Assembly: GCA_038229915.1 (NCBI GenBank)
Contig: JBBRNY010000022.1
Span: forward strand, 1 to 32,277
Direction of reading: 5' to 3'
DNA from: JAFDZW01 sp038229915
Lineage (GTDB): Bacteria; Bacteroidota; Ignavibacteria; Palsa-1295
DNA: 32,277 nt
In this document: one piece after another, positions 15,555-24,301 of the stretch
Numbering within the stretch: the stretch's first letter is position 1
Layout: every line of letters starts with the position of its first letter
Notes under the pieces: generated by a model
Seen by the model: only the letters and a program-made list of their open reading frames with translations
Told to the model about the DNA's origin: nothing
The model's database searches: none
Position numbers and translations under genes: made by a program

Positions 15555-16964
15555 TTGGCTCAGTTTACAAGCGACATATTAACACCTGAAGTCGGAGCGA
15601 TCTTTCGCGAAGCGCGTCTTGCAAAAGGGCTGAGCGTGGATGATGTTGCCGCAAAATTGCGGATGAATCTACACTACATCGAACGGATCGAAGCCGGTGA
15701 TGTCCGCTCACTTCCTCCGGAGCCATATCGAAAAGCTTTTATTAAAGAATATGCTCGGTTCGTTGGTATCAAACTTGATGCTTTCCATATTTCAGATGAA
15801 GCAAGACCCGACACCTTTCGTACTACTGTATCAAACATTCCAGGAGTAGCAAAGAAAGTTGGGAAGGAAGTCGCCTCGCTTGCCGAAGAGGTTGCCCAGA
15901 CCACGGTAAAGACTACCGAAACGGTTGTCAAAAAAGCGGGTGAAGGAGTGATGGACGCTGTCGATGAACTTCGCAGTAAAGACCTCTGGGCTGAAGCCGA
16001 TGATGTCCGTCGTGAGCGTCTCGGTATTAGTAATCGCAATGATAAGGAGCGGGAATTAACAATTCGCCGTCGTGATAGTGAAGCTATAAAGCAAAAGTCC
16101 GCATCACTAGCAGAGCCACCAAAAATAATAGCGCCTCTCGAAACCCCTGCGGTACCAATATCGATACGCACAGAGTCTCGGACACCAACACAACGGATCG
16201 ATCTCGATAGAGCGATACGAGAAGAGGCGCAGCAGATGCCGTTACCGGAACGAGATTTTGATGACGCAGGTCATTCAGGGATGTCGCGCTCGACGAAGAT
16301 CATCGTCGCATTGCTTGTCGTTATTGCAGGCATTATCGTTTTCTCTGTGGTCTCGAAGCGATCAAAATTACCAGAGCAACCTGTTGTGGCCGAGCAAACA
16401 CAAACAAAACCAACAGCACCAATAAAAAAAGAAGTGCCAAAGGTTGCTGATACCAATAAAGTTGTTGCTGTTGCTGCAAATGATTCAACACTCCTATTTA
16501 CACTCACCGCAAAAGACAGCGTTTGGGTTAGTGTGAGCCCAGATGTTGGGGGAGGGTATCGCGGAAAAATGAAAGCCGGCGATACAAAACAGTTTACAGC
16601 GAAAGAAAAATATATTGTCTATCTGGGAAATCAGAAATCAGTTTCGATGACCCTTAACGGCAGAGCACTTAGTGGGTTGCCGACCGTCGCAGGTTCGAAT
16701 CTGGTTGTTCGAAATGTGTTGCTTACGAAAGATAAAGCTATTATTGCGCCTTCAGACCAAACCCCAACGGTTGTAAAGCAACAAGCGATCAAAAAGGAGA
16801 CAGCGCATAAAAAACCTGATCCTATACCAGTAAAGAAACAGCTGCCTATTAAGAAAACAGTGAAGCCAACTCCGAAGCCCCATACACCATCGGCAAAAAA
16901 AACGACACCAGGAATTAAAAAAACAATACCGACTACTCCGCCGGTGTTGCCATCTCCAAATTAA
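15555..16964 (+). CDS. rodZ: RodZ-like cell-shape protein (HTH, one membrane helix, periplasmic DUF4115-like domain)
   Basis: This 469-residue protein begins with a RodZ-type helix-turn-helix (GAIFREARLAKGLSVDDVAAKL to YIERIEAGDVRSLPPEPYRKAFIKEYAR, residues about 15-75). In RodZ this domain binds MreB and links it to the elongation machinery. A long charged linker follows, then a single transmembrane helix at about residues 249-267. A periplasmic domain at about 305-395 (LLFTLTAKDSVWVSVSPDVGGG, GKMKAGDTKQFTAKEKY, VSMTLNGRAL) matches the RodZ C-terminal domain. The last 55 residues are a Lys/Pro/Thr-rich tail. The start appears to be TTG at 15555, since a stop lies in frame at 15525 and no ATG precedes the HTH. 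ligA follows after 33 bp. Confidence 0.85.
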   Translation: MAQFTSDILTPEVGAIFREARLAKGLSVDDVAAKLRMNLHYIERIEAGDVRSLPPEPYRKAFIKEYARFVGIKLDAFHISDEARPDTFRTTVSNIPGVAKKVGKEVASLAEEVAQTTVKTTETVVKKAGEGVMDAVDELRSKDLWAEADDVRRERLGISNRNDKERELTIRRRDSEAIKQKSASLAEPPKIIAPLETPAVPISIRTESRTPTQRIDLDRAIREEAQQMPLPERDFDDAGHSGMSRSTKIIVALLVVIAGIIVFSVVSKRSKLPEQPVVAEQTQTKPTAPIKKEVPKVADTNKVVAVAANDSTLLFTLTAKDSVWVSVSPDVGGGYRGKMKAGDTKQFTAKEKYIVYLGNQKSVSMTLNGRALSGLPTVAGSNLVVRNVLLTKDKAIIAPSDQTPTVVKQQAIKKETAHKKPDPIPVKKQLPIKKTVKPTPKPHTPSAKKTTPGIKKTIPTTPPVLPSPN

Positions 16965-16997
16965 TATTATCGTATCTTCGCATCCGAACAGTATGCA

Positions 16998-19031
16998 ATG
17001 ACCGCGAAACAACGTAGCCCAAAGAAACAGATCGATCAGCTCCGCAACGAACTGCACGAGCATGACTACCGCTATTATGTGCTCGCCCAGCCAACGATCA
17101 GTGATAAAGAATATGATCTGCTACTAAAAGATCTTGAGCGTCTTGAAGCAGAGCACCCTGAGTATTTTTCAGAAGACTCGCCGAGCCAACGAGTATCAGG
17201 TGAAACGACAAAGTCCTTCATCTCCGCTGAGCACAAAGTCCCGATGTTATCGCTCGCTAATACCTATAATAAGGACGAAGTGCTTGAATTCGAACAGCGC
17301 ATAACCCAGTTGCTCGGTCATCCACCTCTCAAAGGATACACTTGTGAATTAAAGTTTGATGGAGTTGCAATGTCGCTGACCTACAAAGACTGTAAGCTTG
17401 TTCGCGGAGCAACTCGTGGCGACGGAGTAATGGGCGACGACATTACGACCAACGTAAAGACTATTCGTTCGATACCATTAAAAATTCGTTCTGTCGAGAG
17501 TACATCGATAGAATCTTTTGAAGTTCGCGGCGAGATATTTATGAGTATTGATGGTTTTCGTAAAATGAATCGCGACCGCGAGGAACTTGGCGAGGCGCCA
17601 TTTGCAAACCCGCGCAATTCAACTGCCGGAACACTCAAAACACTTGATTCCCGTGAAGTGGCAAAACGACCACTCCAGTTTGTAGCATATCAATTATTAC
17701 CAGAAGGAGATTCGCGCTCGATCATTCCGACGCAAAGCGAACGCTTAGAAGTATTGAAAGAATTTGGATTTCCAGTCTCAGAATACACACGCACTGTTCA
17801 TTCGATCGAAGAGATCATGGATTTTGCGATGCTGTGGCAAGAACAGCGTGACACACTTCCATTTGAGATCGACGGGGTTGTCGTAAAAGTAAATTCACTC
17901 GCCGAGCAAGATGAGCTTGGCAATGTTGCAAAATCGCCACGATATGCAATTGCCTTTAAATTTGAAGCCAGACAGGCCCGGACAATATTAAATAACATTA
18001 CATTACAGGTCGGTAGAATGGGGACGATCACGCCTGTTGCCGAACTTGAGCCTGTGCAACTTACCGGCATTACGATTCGTCGAGCAACACTCCATAACGC
18101 CGATGAGATCGAACGCAAAGACCTTCGCATTGGCGATACGGTGATCGTCGAACGTGGCGGAGAGGTGATACCGAAAGTGGTGGGTGTTGATGTTTCGAAA
18201 CGACCGAAGGGTGCAAAAAAATATCATTACCCAACGAAGTGCCCAGCGTGTCATTCAGAACTTGTCCGCCTCGAAGGCGAAGTAGGATGGTACTGCGAAA
18301 ACCCCGAATGCCCGCCACAAGTGATAGCGCGGATTACTCATTTTGCGGCAAGAGGTGCAATGGATATTGCAGGACTTGGCGAGCAGTCGGTCGAACAATT
18401 TGTCGGTGCAGGCTTGCTTCATACTATTGCTGATGTATATGATCTTGCATCAAAACAAGAAGCTCTTTTGTCACTTGAACGAATGGGCGAAAAAAAACTT
18501 GAAAATCTGATCGTAGGTATAGAAGCAAGCAAACAACAACCACCGGAGCGAGTGCTATTTGCACTTGGTATCCGACACGTTGGGACAAATATTGCGAAAA
18601 CATTGATTCATTCATTCCGGTCAATAGATATTTTGAAAGAAGCGACACTTGAAATAATTGAAGAAGTGCCTGCTATAGGACCAGAGATCGCTTCAAGTGT
18701 ATTCCAATATTTTAGAAATGATAAGAATGTAGTAATACTTGATCGTTTGCGAAGCGCGGGCTTGACATTTGCTAAAACCGAAAGTGCTTCTCAAGCAATT
18801 GATTCAGCCTTTTTCAAAAGTAAAACATTCGTTCTTACCGGTACGCTTACAGCAATGACACGCGACGAAGCCAAAGAGAAGATAGAAATAAGAGGCGGAA
18901 AAGTGACCGGCTCAGTAAGTAAGAAAACCGATTATGTCGTTGCTGGTGTTGAAGCAGGTTCGAAACTTGACAAAGCTCAAGAACTCGGAGTCACTGTTTT
19001 GGATGAAGAAGCATTCTTAAAAGAGTTATAA
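16998..19031 (+). CDS. ligA: NAD-dependent DNA ligase
   Basis: This is a 677-residue bacterial ligase that seals nicks during replication and repair. The Ia domain (ELHEHDYRYYVLAQPTISDKEYD) is followed by the adenylation site ELKFDGVA with catalytic Lys119. VGRMGTITPVAELEPV marks the OB-fold. The zinc finger is Cys415, Cys418, Cys433 and Cys438. Helix-hairpin-helix repeats (GIRHVGTNIAKTL, EVPAIGPEIASSV) follow, and a C-terminal BRCT domain is evident in FVLTGTLTAMTRDEAKEKIE and DYVVAGVEAGSKLDKAQELG. Domain order and length are standard. The ATG at 16998 gives the expected N-terminus. It is packed between the RodZ-like gene (33 bp) and a membrane protein gene (6 bp). Confidence 0.98.
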   Translation: MTAKQRSPKKQIDQLRNELHEHDYRYYVLAQPTISDKEYDLLLKDLERLEAEHPEYFSEDSPSQRVSGETTKSFISAEHKVPMLSLANTYNKDEVLEFEQRITQLLGHPPLKGYTCELKFDGVAMSLTYKDCKLVRGATRGDGVMGDDITTNVKTIRSIPLKIRSVESTSIESFEVRGEIFMSIDGFRKMNRDREELGEAPFANPRNSTAGTLKTLDSREVAKRPLQFVAYQLLPEGDSRSIIPTQSERLEVLKEFGFPVSEYTRTVHSIEEIMDFAMLWQEQRDTLPFEIDGVVVKVNSLAEQDELGNVAKSPRYAIAFKFEARQARTILNNITLQVGRMGTITPVAELEPVQLTGITIRRATLHNADEIERKDLRIGDTVIVERGGEVIPKVVGVDVSKRPKGAKKYHYPTKCPACHSELVRLEGEVGWYCENPECPPQVIARITHFAARGAMDIAGLGEQSVEQFVGAGLLHTIADVYDLASKQEALLSLERMGEKKLENLIVGIEASKQQPPERVLFALGIRHVGTNIAKTLIHSFRSIDILKEATLEIIEEVPAIGPEIASSVFQYFRNDKNVVILDRLRSAGLTFAKTESASQAIDSAFFKSKTFVLTGTLTAMTRDEAKEKIEIRGGKVTGSVSKKTDYVVAGVEAGSKLDKAQELGVTVLDEEAFLKEL

Positions 19032-19037
19032 TATACT

Positions 19038-20234
19038 ATGATACCATCAAGACCATTGGATCTGGGCGGCATTCTCAGCGAATCGATCCGCATCATACGA
19101 CTCACTTTTTTGAGAATGGGTATGATCACGCTATTAGCGCTTCTGCCCGGGTGGATAGCACTCTATTGGGGAGTTTCGGAAGCAACATCAGATGTCAATA
19201 CATATTTGACCGAGCATCATTTTACCAATCCGGAGTCAGAAATAATCATCAGAGACTATTTTCTTGATGTCGCAAAAAATGATAATAATTTTAGTATCTA
19301 TCGTATCATCTACGCCGAAAAATTTAAATTGATCGATAGTGCATACGAACGGTCAACAAAAGACTTGCCGGCAGATAAAAGAAGTGTGATCATCAGAGCT
19401 CGTGTTGATAGTTTATTCGGAGTCAGTAACAGCATTCACGAAGCGACTCAAGACACAGATAGTCAAAGCTCTCCTTTTTTGGATCTAATGCTCCAAATGT
19501 TCTATCGCCTTTCCCCAGCGTTAATATTATTAGTGCTTGGTGCAATATTCCAAATGGCGGCAATGTATGATCTGGCTTCCCGTGGATTCGAGGAGCGTGC
19601 ATTGAGTATCAGTAGAGTTCTCCGATTGGCACTCGCGAGGAATATGTGGCTCTTGATGGCGCAAATCATTTTGATCTCACTTGCGATGCTCGCAGGGCTC
19701 GGAGTATTGATCGGCATCGGTTTTGCAATATCCGAATTCCTTGGCGTATTTGTAATGCTTGCCGCACTTAGCATTATGTTCTTTGCCCTAATTCGATTAT
19801 CGTTCTCACAAATCGCATTGGTCTCGGAAAATCTCGGACCAATAAAATCAACAACGCGTAGTTTTGAACTGACCGGTCATAATTTCATTCGTATTGTTGG
19901 GATATTTTTCATAGGGATCTTGCTGATAATTGTCGTGAGTGCTGTGATCCGTATCCCGTTTGATTTTATATTCGCGGTTAATTTTGATACGGCGATTAAA
20001 CCATATATTGTCGGAGCCGACCCGCATATTAGTCAGATACTGGCGTTAATTAAAAATATATTCGTAAACATATTTTTTGAATCGGCTATCGTATCGTTCT
20101 TGACCGCTTCGTTGCTCCCCGTTTTTGTCACCACATTCTATTATGATCTCAGGACTCGTCTCGACGGGCCACTCGATTATAACGAAAAACCGCCTGAGAT
20201 GACAACTCCCGAGCCTGCGACAATATCTGAGTAA
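19038..20234 (+). CDS. Multi-pass membrane protein of unknown function
   Basis: This is a 398-residue integral membrane protein with about six helices: one at about 23-45, a cluster of four or five from about 155 to 310, and one near 345-370. A soluble loop of about 110 residues sits between the first and second helices. The layout and the ending TTFYYDLRTRLDGPLD resemble the membrane domain found with glycerophosphoryl diester phosphodiesterases, where a YYDLR-type motif follows the last helix. No enzymatic domain is attached. The function is unknown. It starts six bases after ligA, so the two are co-transcribed, and a strong terminator follows 24 bp after its stop codon. Confidence 0.75.
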   Translation: MIPSRPLDLGGILSESIRIIRLTFLRMGMITLLALLPGWIALYWGVSEATSDVNTYLTEHHFTNPESEIIIRDYFLDVAKNDNNFSIYRIIYAEKFKLIDSAYERSTKDLPADKRSVIIRARVDSLFGVSNSIHEATQDTDSQSSPFLDLMLQMFYRLSPALILLVLGAIFQMAAMYDLASRGFEERALSISRVLRLALARNMWLLMAQIILISLAMLAGLGVLIGIGFAISEFLGVFVMLAALSIMFFALIRLSFSQIALVSENLGPIKSTTRSFELTGHNFIRIVGIFFIGILLIIVVSAVIRIPFDFIFAVNFDTAIKPYIVGADPHISQILALIKNIFVNIFFESAIVSFLTASLLPVFVTTFYYDLRTRLDGPLDYNEKPPEMTTPEPATISE

Positions 20235-20258
20235 AGATTGTTAATAGCCTTGTTGAGA

Positions 20259-20306
20259 CCACCCACATCTTCAGGAAAGATGTGGGTGGCTTTGTTTATT
20301 TTTTAA
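20259..20306 (+). terminator. Strong intrinsic terminator after the RodZ-ligA-membrane protein unit
   Basis: A perfect 13-pair stem, CCACCCACATCTT (20259-20271) with AAGATGTGGGTGG (20277-20289), encloses a five-base loop and is followed by a T-rich tail (20291-20304). It separates the ligA unit from mfd, whose GTG start lies only 32 bases after the stem. Confidence 0.92.
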
Positions 20307-20320
20307 AATATTGTATTATC

Positions 20321-23300
20321 GTGACACCGCTTTTTAAAACGCTAACTCAGTTAACGGCCCCACTCGAGCAAACGAAGGAGCTTCTTTTACATTTAAAAGA
20401 TCATAGCTCGAAATGGCGTTTGTCAAACGTCGTCCCTTCGTTTGATGCATTGTTGACGGCACAAATTTTCGAGAGTACAAAACAGGAAATACTGATCGTT
20501 GCCGAAACGGTTCTCGAAGCAGAAAGAATCTATGATGATCTTGCTCGTTTATTGGGTGAAGAGCAGGTCGTACTGTTTGCGCGTGTCGAACACCGTACTT
20601 CCGTTACAAAAGCACTCCATAAAAACTCGATCGACACGGAAAATATCGGACAGTTACTCGAAGCACTCGAGCGTATCAGTGTCGAAACGAAGCCATTGAT
20701 CGTTGTTGCAGAAGCCGATTGTCTCAAGACCGGTGTGCCAACACTTGAACGCTTCAAACTCCAGACACTGACATTGCATAGTGGTGAAGAAATCGGTTTT
20801 GATCTGTTGCAGCTCTGGTTGCGTGAGCATCATTTCGAGCAAAAGAATTTTGTTGATAGTTGTGGCGACTTTGCTATTCGCGGCGGTATCATCGACGTAT
20901 TTCCATTTACTGAGACTATTCCTTATCGAATCGAATTTTTTGGTGATACGATCGAAACGATACGTGAGTTTGATATTATCAGTCAACGCTCGATCGCTCA
21001 TCGACAAGAGCTGGTCCTAATTCCGAATGCACTTGAGACCGAGAGCGGGCTCGCAACTTCGAGCGTGCTGGACTATATCAATGATGACACTCTCGTGCTA
21101 TTGTTCGAGCCAGAACGGATGCTTCCGAAACTTGAGGAAGATGGCGCATTGGCACTTGCTGAGCTTCTTCGCTCGAGAAGTCGCATCGTCTTTACAAATT
21201 TTGCTCTACCTGATTTCAAAGAAATTGATTTTGGCATTCGACGCCAACCGAATTTCCAGGCTAACCTAAAGTTAGTGCGAAGTGAGTTTGACCGTCTTGA
21301 AAAGGATGGAGTGTTAATAGCGCTATCAGCTGAAGCAAGAGAATCGCTTACTCGTGTCGAAGATCTATTGCTTCATCATAAAGAAGAGGAGGCTTCCGAA
21401 CCAGAAATTGATGTGACGATCGACTCGGCCGTCATAAAAAAGTCAATTCAATTTATCACTCCATCGCTCGCATTTGGGTTTATGCTTCCTGCTGAGGCAA
21501 AGACCGTTGTCTTTACAGAGCGTGAATTATTTGGTCGTAAGCGTGATGCCGGCACGGCAAGCCGCAAGCGGAGTTCGCGTTCAAAAGGTATATCGTTGCG
21601 CGAACTTCGTGCACTTAAACGAGGTGATCTCCTTGTCCATGAAGATAAGGGAATTGGCAAGTTTATGGGTCTTGATACGATCGAGATACAAGGTTCGAAG
21701 CAAGAAGTTGTTCGCTTATCATATCGTGATAGCGATGTGTTGTTTGTCAATATTGATTACATCGGAAAGCTTTCGAAGTATTCGGCAGCAGAAGTAATGC
21801 CAGATAGTGTCAAGCTTTCGAAGCTTGGCTCGCCGGAATGGCAACGAACAAAAGAGAAAACAAAGAAGCGACTTAAAGATATTGCACGTGAGTTGATCAG
21901 CCTCTATGCAAAACGAAAAAAGCAACAAGGCTTTGCTTTTGCGGCTGATGACGTGATCCAACAAGAAATGGAAGCCGCATTCTTATACGATGACACGCCC
22001 GACCAAGCAAAAGCAACGGTTGATCTAAAAAAGGATATGGAATCGCAATCACCAATGGACAGGCTTGTCTGCGGTGACGTTGGATATGGAAAAACTGAAA
22101 TAGCAATGCGCGCGGCAATGAAGGCGGCGCTCGATAAAAAACAAGTTGCTGTGCTGGTGCCAACAACTATTCTTGCGGAACAACATGAGCGTTCATTCAA
22201 AGATCGACTTGAACGTTTCGGAGTAAACGTTGCTTCACTTTCAAGATTCAAATCGGCGAAAGAACAAAAGGAAGTGCTCGCAAGAGTTGTTGCCGGAAAA
22301 GTTGATGTACTGATCGGCACTCATCGTATTCTTTCGAAAGATGTTGAATTTAGCGATCTGGGTTTGCTTATTATTGATGAAGAACATCGTTTCGGCGTTG
22401 CGGCAAAAGAAAAACTTCGATATCTGCGCGCGACTATTGATACGTTAACACTGACAGCAACACCAATTCCGAGAACACTTAACTTCTCGCTTCTTGGTGC
22501 GCGTGATCTCTCGATCATCGAGACACCGCCGAAAAATCGTTTGCCGATCATCACTGAAATTATCACTGAGCTTGAAAGCGAACCGGTAAAGAAAGCTATT
22601 CAGCGTGAGATGAGTCGCGGTGGGCAGATCTATGCGATCAATGATAAAGTTAATGATATGGAGCTGTATTCGCTGAAGCTCAAAGAAATGGTACCCCGCG
22701 CAAAGGTGGGTGTCGTACACGGACAAATGCCGACAACGCAGATCGAGAAAGCGATGCGTGACTTCCTCGAAAAAAAGATCGATATTCTTTGCGCAACCAA
22801 GATCGTCGAGTCCGGGCTTGATGTGCCGAATGCAAACACGATCATCATTAATCGTGCTCATAACTTTGGCTTGGCAGAACTGTATCAATTGCGCGGCAGA
22901 GTTGGTCGATCGAATGAGCAAGCATATTGCTTCTTAGTGACATTGCCGGTCAAGAATCTTTCGAAAGATTCGCTACGCCGCCTTGAGGCAATGGAAGAAT
23001 ATTCAGAACTGGGTGCAGGATTTCAACTTGCCATGCGCGATCTCGAAATTCGCGGTGCCGGTAATTTGCTCGGTGCCGAGCAATCCGGCTTTATTAATGA
23101 TATTGGGTTTGAGCTATTCCAGAAAACTCTTGCCGAAGCAGTCGAAGAACTCAAAGAAGAAGAGTTTAGTGAATTATTTAAAGATATTCCTATCGGCCGC
23201 AAGAGTAATCCATTCTTGAAGCGAGCAGGCGAGGATGCCGAAGCTGTCAAACTTATTCTTGGTGTTGATGCGCTAATTCCTGCGCATTATATCGAAGATG

Positions 23301-23731
23301 ATGCTGAGCGTTTCTCGTTCTATCAGCGCTTTGCAAAAGTCACAACAAAGAGTGAACTTGAAGAGATCGTTACCGAGCTCCGTGATCGCTTTGGTGCAAT
23401 ACCAGAAGAAGTAAATAATTTATTGCACATCGCGAGTATCCGCGAATTGTCACTCCGACTCGGTTTCCGAGGCATTGCCATTGATGAAGTCTCACGAACG
23501 CTTCGCATTACTCTACCGGCAGAAAATCAATCGGAATATTATCAGCAATTCTTTCCGCATATCTTACAGAGTTTCAAAACGATTGGTGAGTCGAGGGTTC
23601 GTCTTGTTCCGGATGGTAAAAAGTTGAGGATCGCTGTGAAACTGAATTCCAAAGATCGAAATGTCCAGCGCCTGAAGGAAATAGAAGAGCTTCTTTCAAC
23701 TCTTGTCGAAGGGATGCCTCAGCCTGCGTAA
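20321..23731 (+). CDS. mfd: Transcription-repair coupling factor
   Basis: This 1136-residue protein dislodges RNA polymerase stalled at DNA lesions and recruits UvrA. The UvrB-like N-terminal part includes FAIRGGIIDVFPFTETIPYRIEFFGDTIE. The RNA-polymerase-interacting CarD-like domain is ISLRELRALKRGDLLVHEDKGIGKFMGL. The translocase follows: Walker A GDVGYGKTE with Lys591, DEEH at 686-689, LTATPIPRTL, then VVHGQMPTTQIEKAM and the Q-R-GRVGR motif. The C-terminal TRCF domain closes the protein. I chose GTG at 20321; an in-frame GTG at 20282 lies inside the preceding terminator stem and would add residues unlike any Mfd. The 3' end overlaps nadD on the opposite strand by 13 bases. Confidence 0.97.
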   Translation: MTPLFKTLTQLTAPLEQTKELLLHLKDHSSKWRLSNVVPSFDALLTAQIFESTKQEILIVAETVLEAERIYDDLARLLGEEQVVLFARVEHRTSVTKALHKNSIDTENIGQLLEALERISVETKPLIVVAEADCLKTGVPTLERFKLQTLTLHSGEEIGFDLLQLWLREHHFEQKNFVDSCGDFAIRGGIIDVFPFTETIPYRIEFFGDTIETIREFDIISQRSIAHRQELVLIPNALETESGLATSSVLDYINDDTLVLLFEPERMLPKLEEDGALALAELLRSRSRIVFTNFALPDFKEIDFGIRRQPNFQANLKLVRSEFDRLEKDGVLIALSAEARESLTRVEDLLLHHKEEEASEPEIDVTIDSAVIKKSIQFITPSLAFGFMLPAEAKTVVFTERELFGRKRDAGTASRKRSSRSKGISLRELRALKRGDLLVHEDKGIGKFMGLDTIEIQGSKQEVVRLSYRDSDVLFVNIDYIGKLSKYSAAEVMPDSVKLSKLGSPEWQRTKEKTKKRLKDIARELISLYAKRKKQQGFAFAADDVIQQEMEAAFLYDDTPDQAKATVDLKKDMESQSPMDRLVCGDVGYGKTEIAMRAAMKAALDKKQVAVLVPTTILAEQHERSFKDRLERFGVNVASLSRFKSAKEQKEVLARVVAGKVDVLIGTHRILSKDVEFSDLGLLIIDEEHRFGVAAKEKLRYLRATIDTLTLTATPIPRTLNFSLLGARDLSIIETPPKNRLPIITEIITELESEPVKKAIQREMSRGGQIYAINDKVNDMELYSLKLKEMVPRAKVGVVHGQMPTTQIEKAMRDFLEKKIDILCATKIVESGLDVPNANTIIINRAHNFGLAELYQLRGRVGRSNEQAYCFLVTLPVKNLSKDSLRRLEAMEEYSELGAGFQLAMRDLEIRGAGNLLGAEQSGFINDIGFELFQKTLAEAVEELKEEEFSELFKDIPIGRKSNPFLKRAGEDAEAVKLILGVDALIPAHYIEDDAERFSFYQRFAKVTTKSELEEIVTELRDRFGAIPEEVNNLLHIASIRELSLRLGFRGIAIDEVSRTLRITLPAENQSEYYQQFFPHILQSFKTIGESRVRLVPDGKKLRIAVKLNSKDRNVQRLKEIEELLSTLVEGMPQPA

Positions 23732-24300
23732 AGTTGGTGTTCAAGAATATATTCTCGAACAACATCGGGTGTAAAATACTTTATGCTCAGATGATTCTTT
23801 ACGCGCTCACGAATGATCGTAGATGAAATCTCGATCAGGGGAGTCTTCAGTCTTACGAGCTTGCTTGAAAGTATTTCAAGGATATTCACAGGCTTGTCGG
23901 AAGGGCGATCATAAACGGCAATCGTAGATAATTCGAGAATTCTATCCGTGCGATGCCATTGATCAAAGATGGCAATGTTATCGATCCCGAGTAACAGAAA
24001 CAATTGACTATCCGGATTCTCTTTCGCAATGGCTTCGAGCGTATTTACGGTATATGATGTCTCGCTTGTTGCGATCTCTCGATCGGAGAGAATAAATTTT
24101 GAATTTCTTTCTATCGCAAGCTTTGTCATTTGTAAGCGATGAGCAGGGGACGAATGCAGGCTATCATTTTTTAACGGATGTGTGCCGGTCGGGATAAACA
24201 CGATCGAATCAAGCTCGAGTTGTTCGCAAGCGAGCTCCGCAAGGATCAGGTGTCCGAGATGTGGCGGGTCGAACATACCTCCGAAGACTCCAATACGCAT
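23719..24300 (-). CDS. nadD: Nicotinate-nucleotide adenylyltransferase
   Basis: This 193-residue enzyme adenylates nicotinate mononucleotide to deamido-NAD in NAD synthesis. MRIGVFGGMFDPPHLGHLILAE holds the nucleotide-binding GGxFDPxHxGH signature. FIPTGTHPLK, LLLGIDNIAIFDQWHR and the late ISSTIIRERV (the ISSTxIR motif) confirm the family. The ATG at 24298-24300 puts the signature at its normal place; a longer open frame upstream merely overlaps the PorE-like gene. Its start follows the stop codon of that gene with one base between. In many bacteria nadD is adjacent to rsfS, but here it ends the argS-CorC-PorE run some 11 kb away. The last 13 bases overlap mfd in convergent orientation. Confidence 0.96.
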   Translation of the reverse strand: MRIGVFGGMFDPPHLGHLILAELACEQLELDSIVFIPTGTHPLKNDSLHSSPAHRLQMTKLAIERNSKFILSDREIATSETSYTVNTLEAIAKENPDSQLFLLLGIDNIAIFDQWHRTDRILELSTIAVYDRPSDKPVNILEILSSKLVRLKTPLIEISSTIIRERVKNHLSIKYFTPDVVREYILEHQLYAG

Positions 24301-24301
24301 A

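Noticed and set aside
20282..20320. A 13-codon N-terminal extension of Mfd starting with GTG inside the upstream terminator stem.
   Set aside because: The codons translate the hairpin and T-run and do not resemble an Mfd N-terminus; GTG at 20321 is better.
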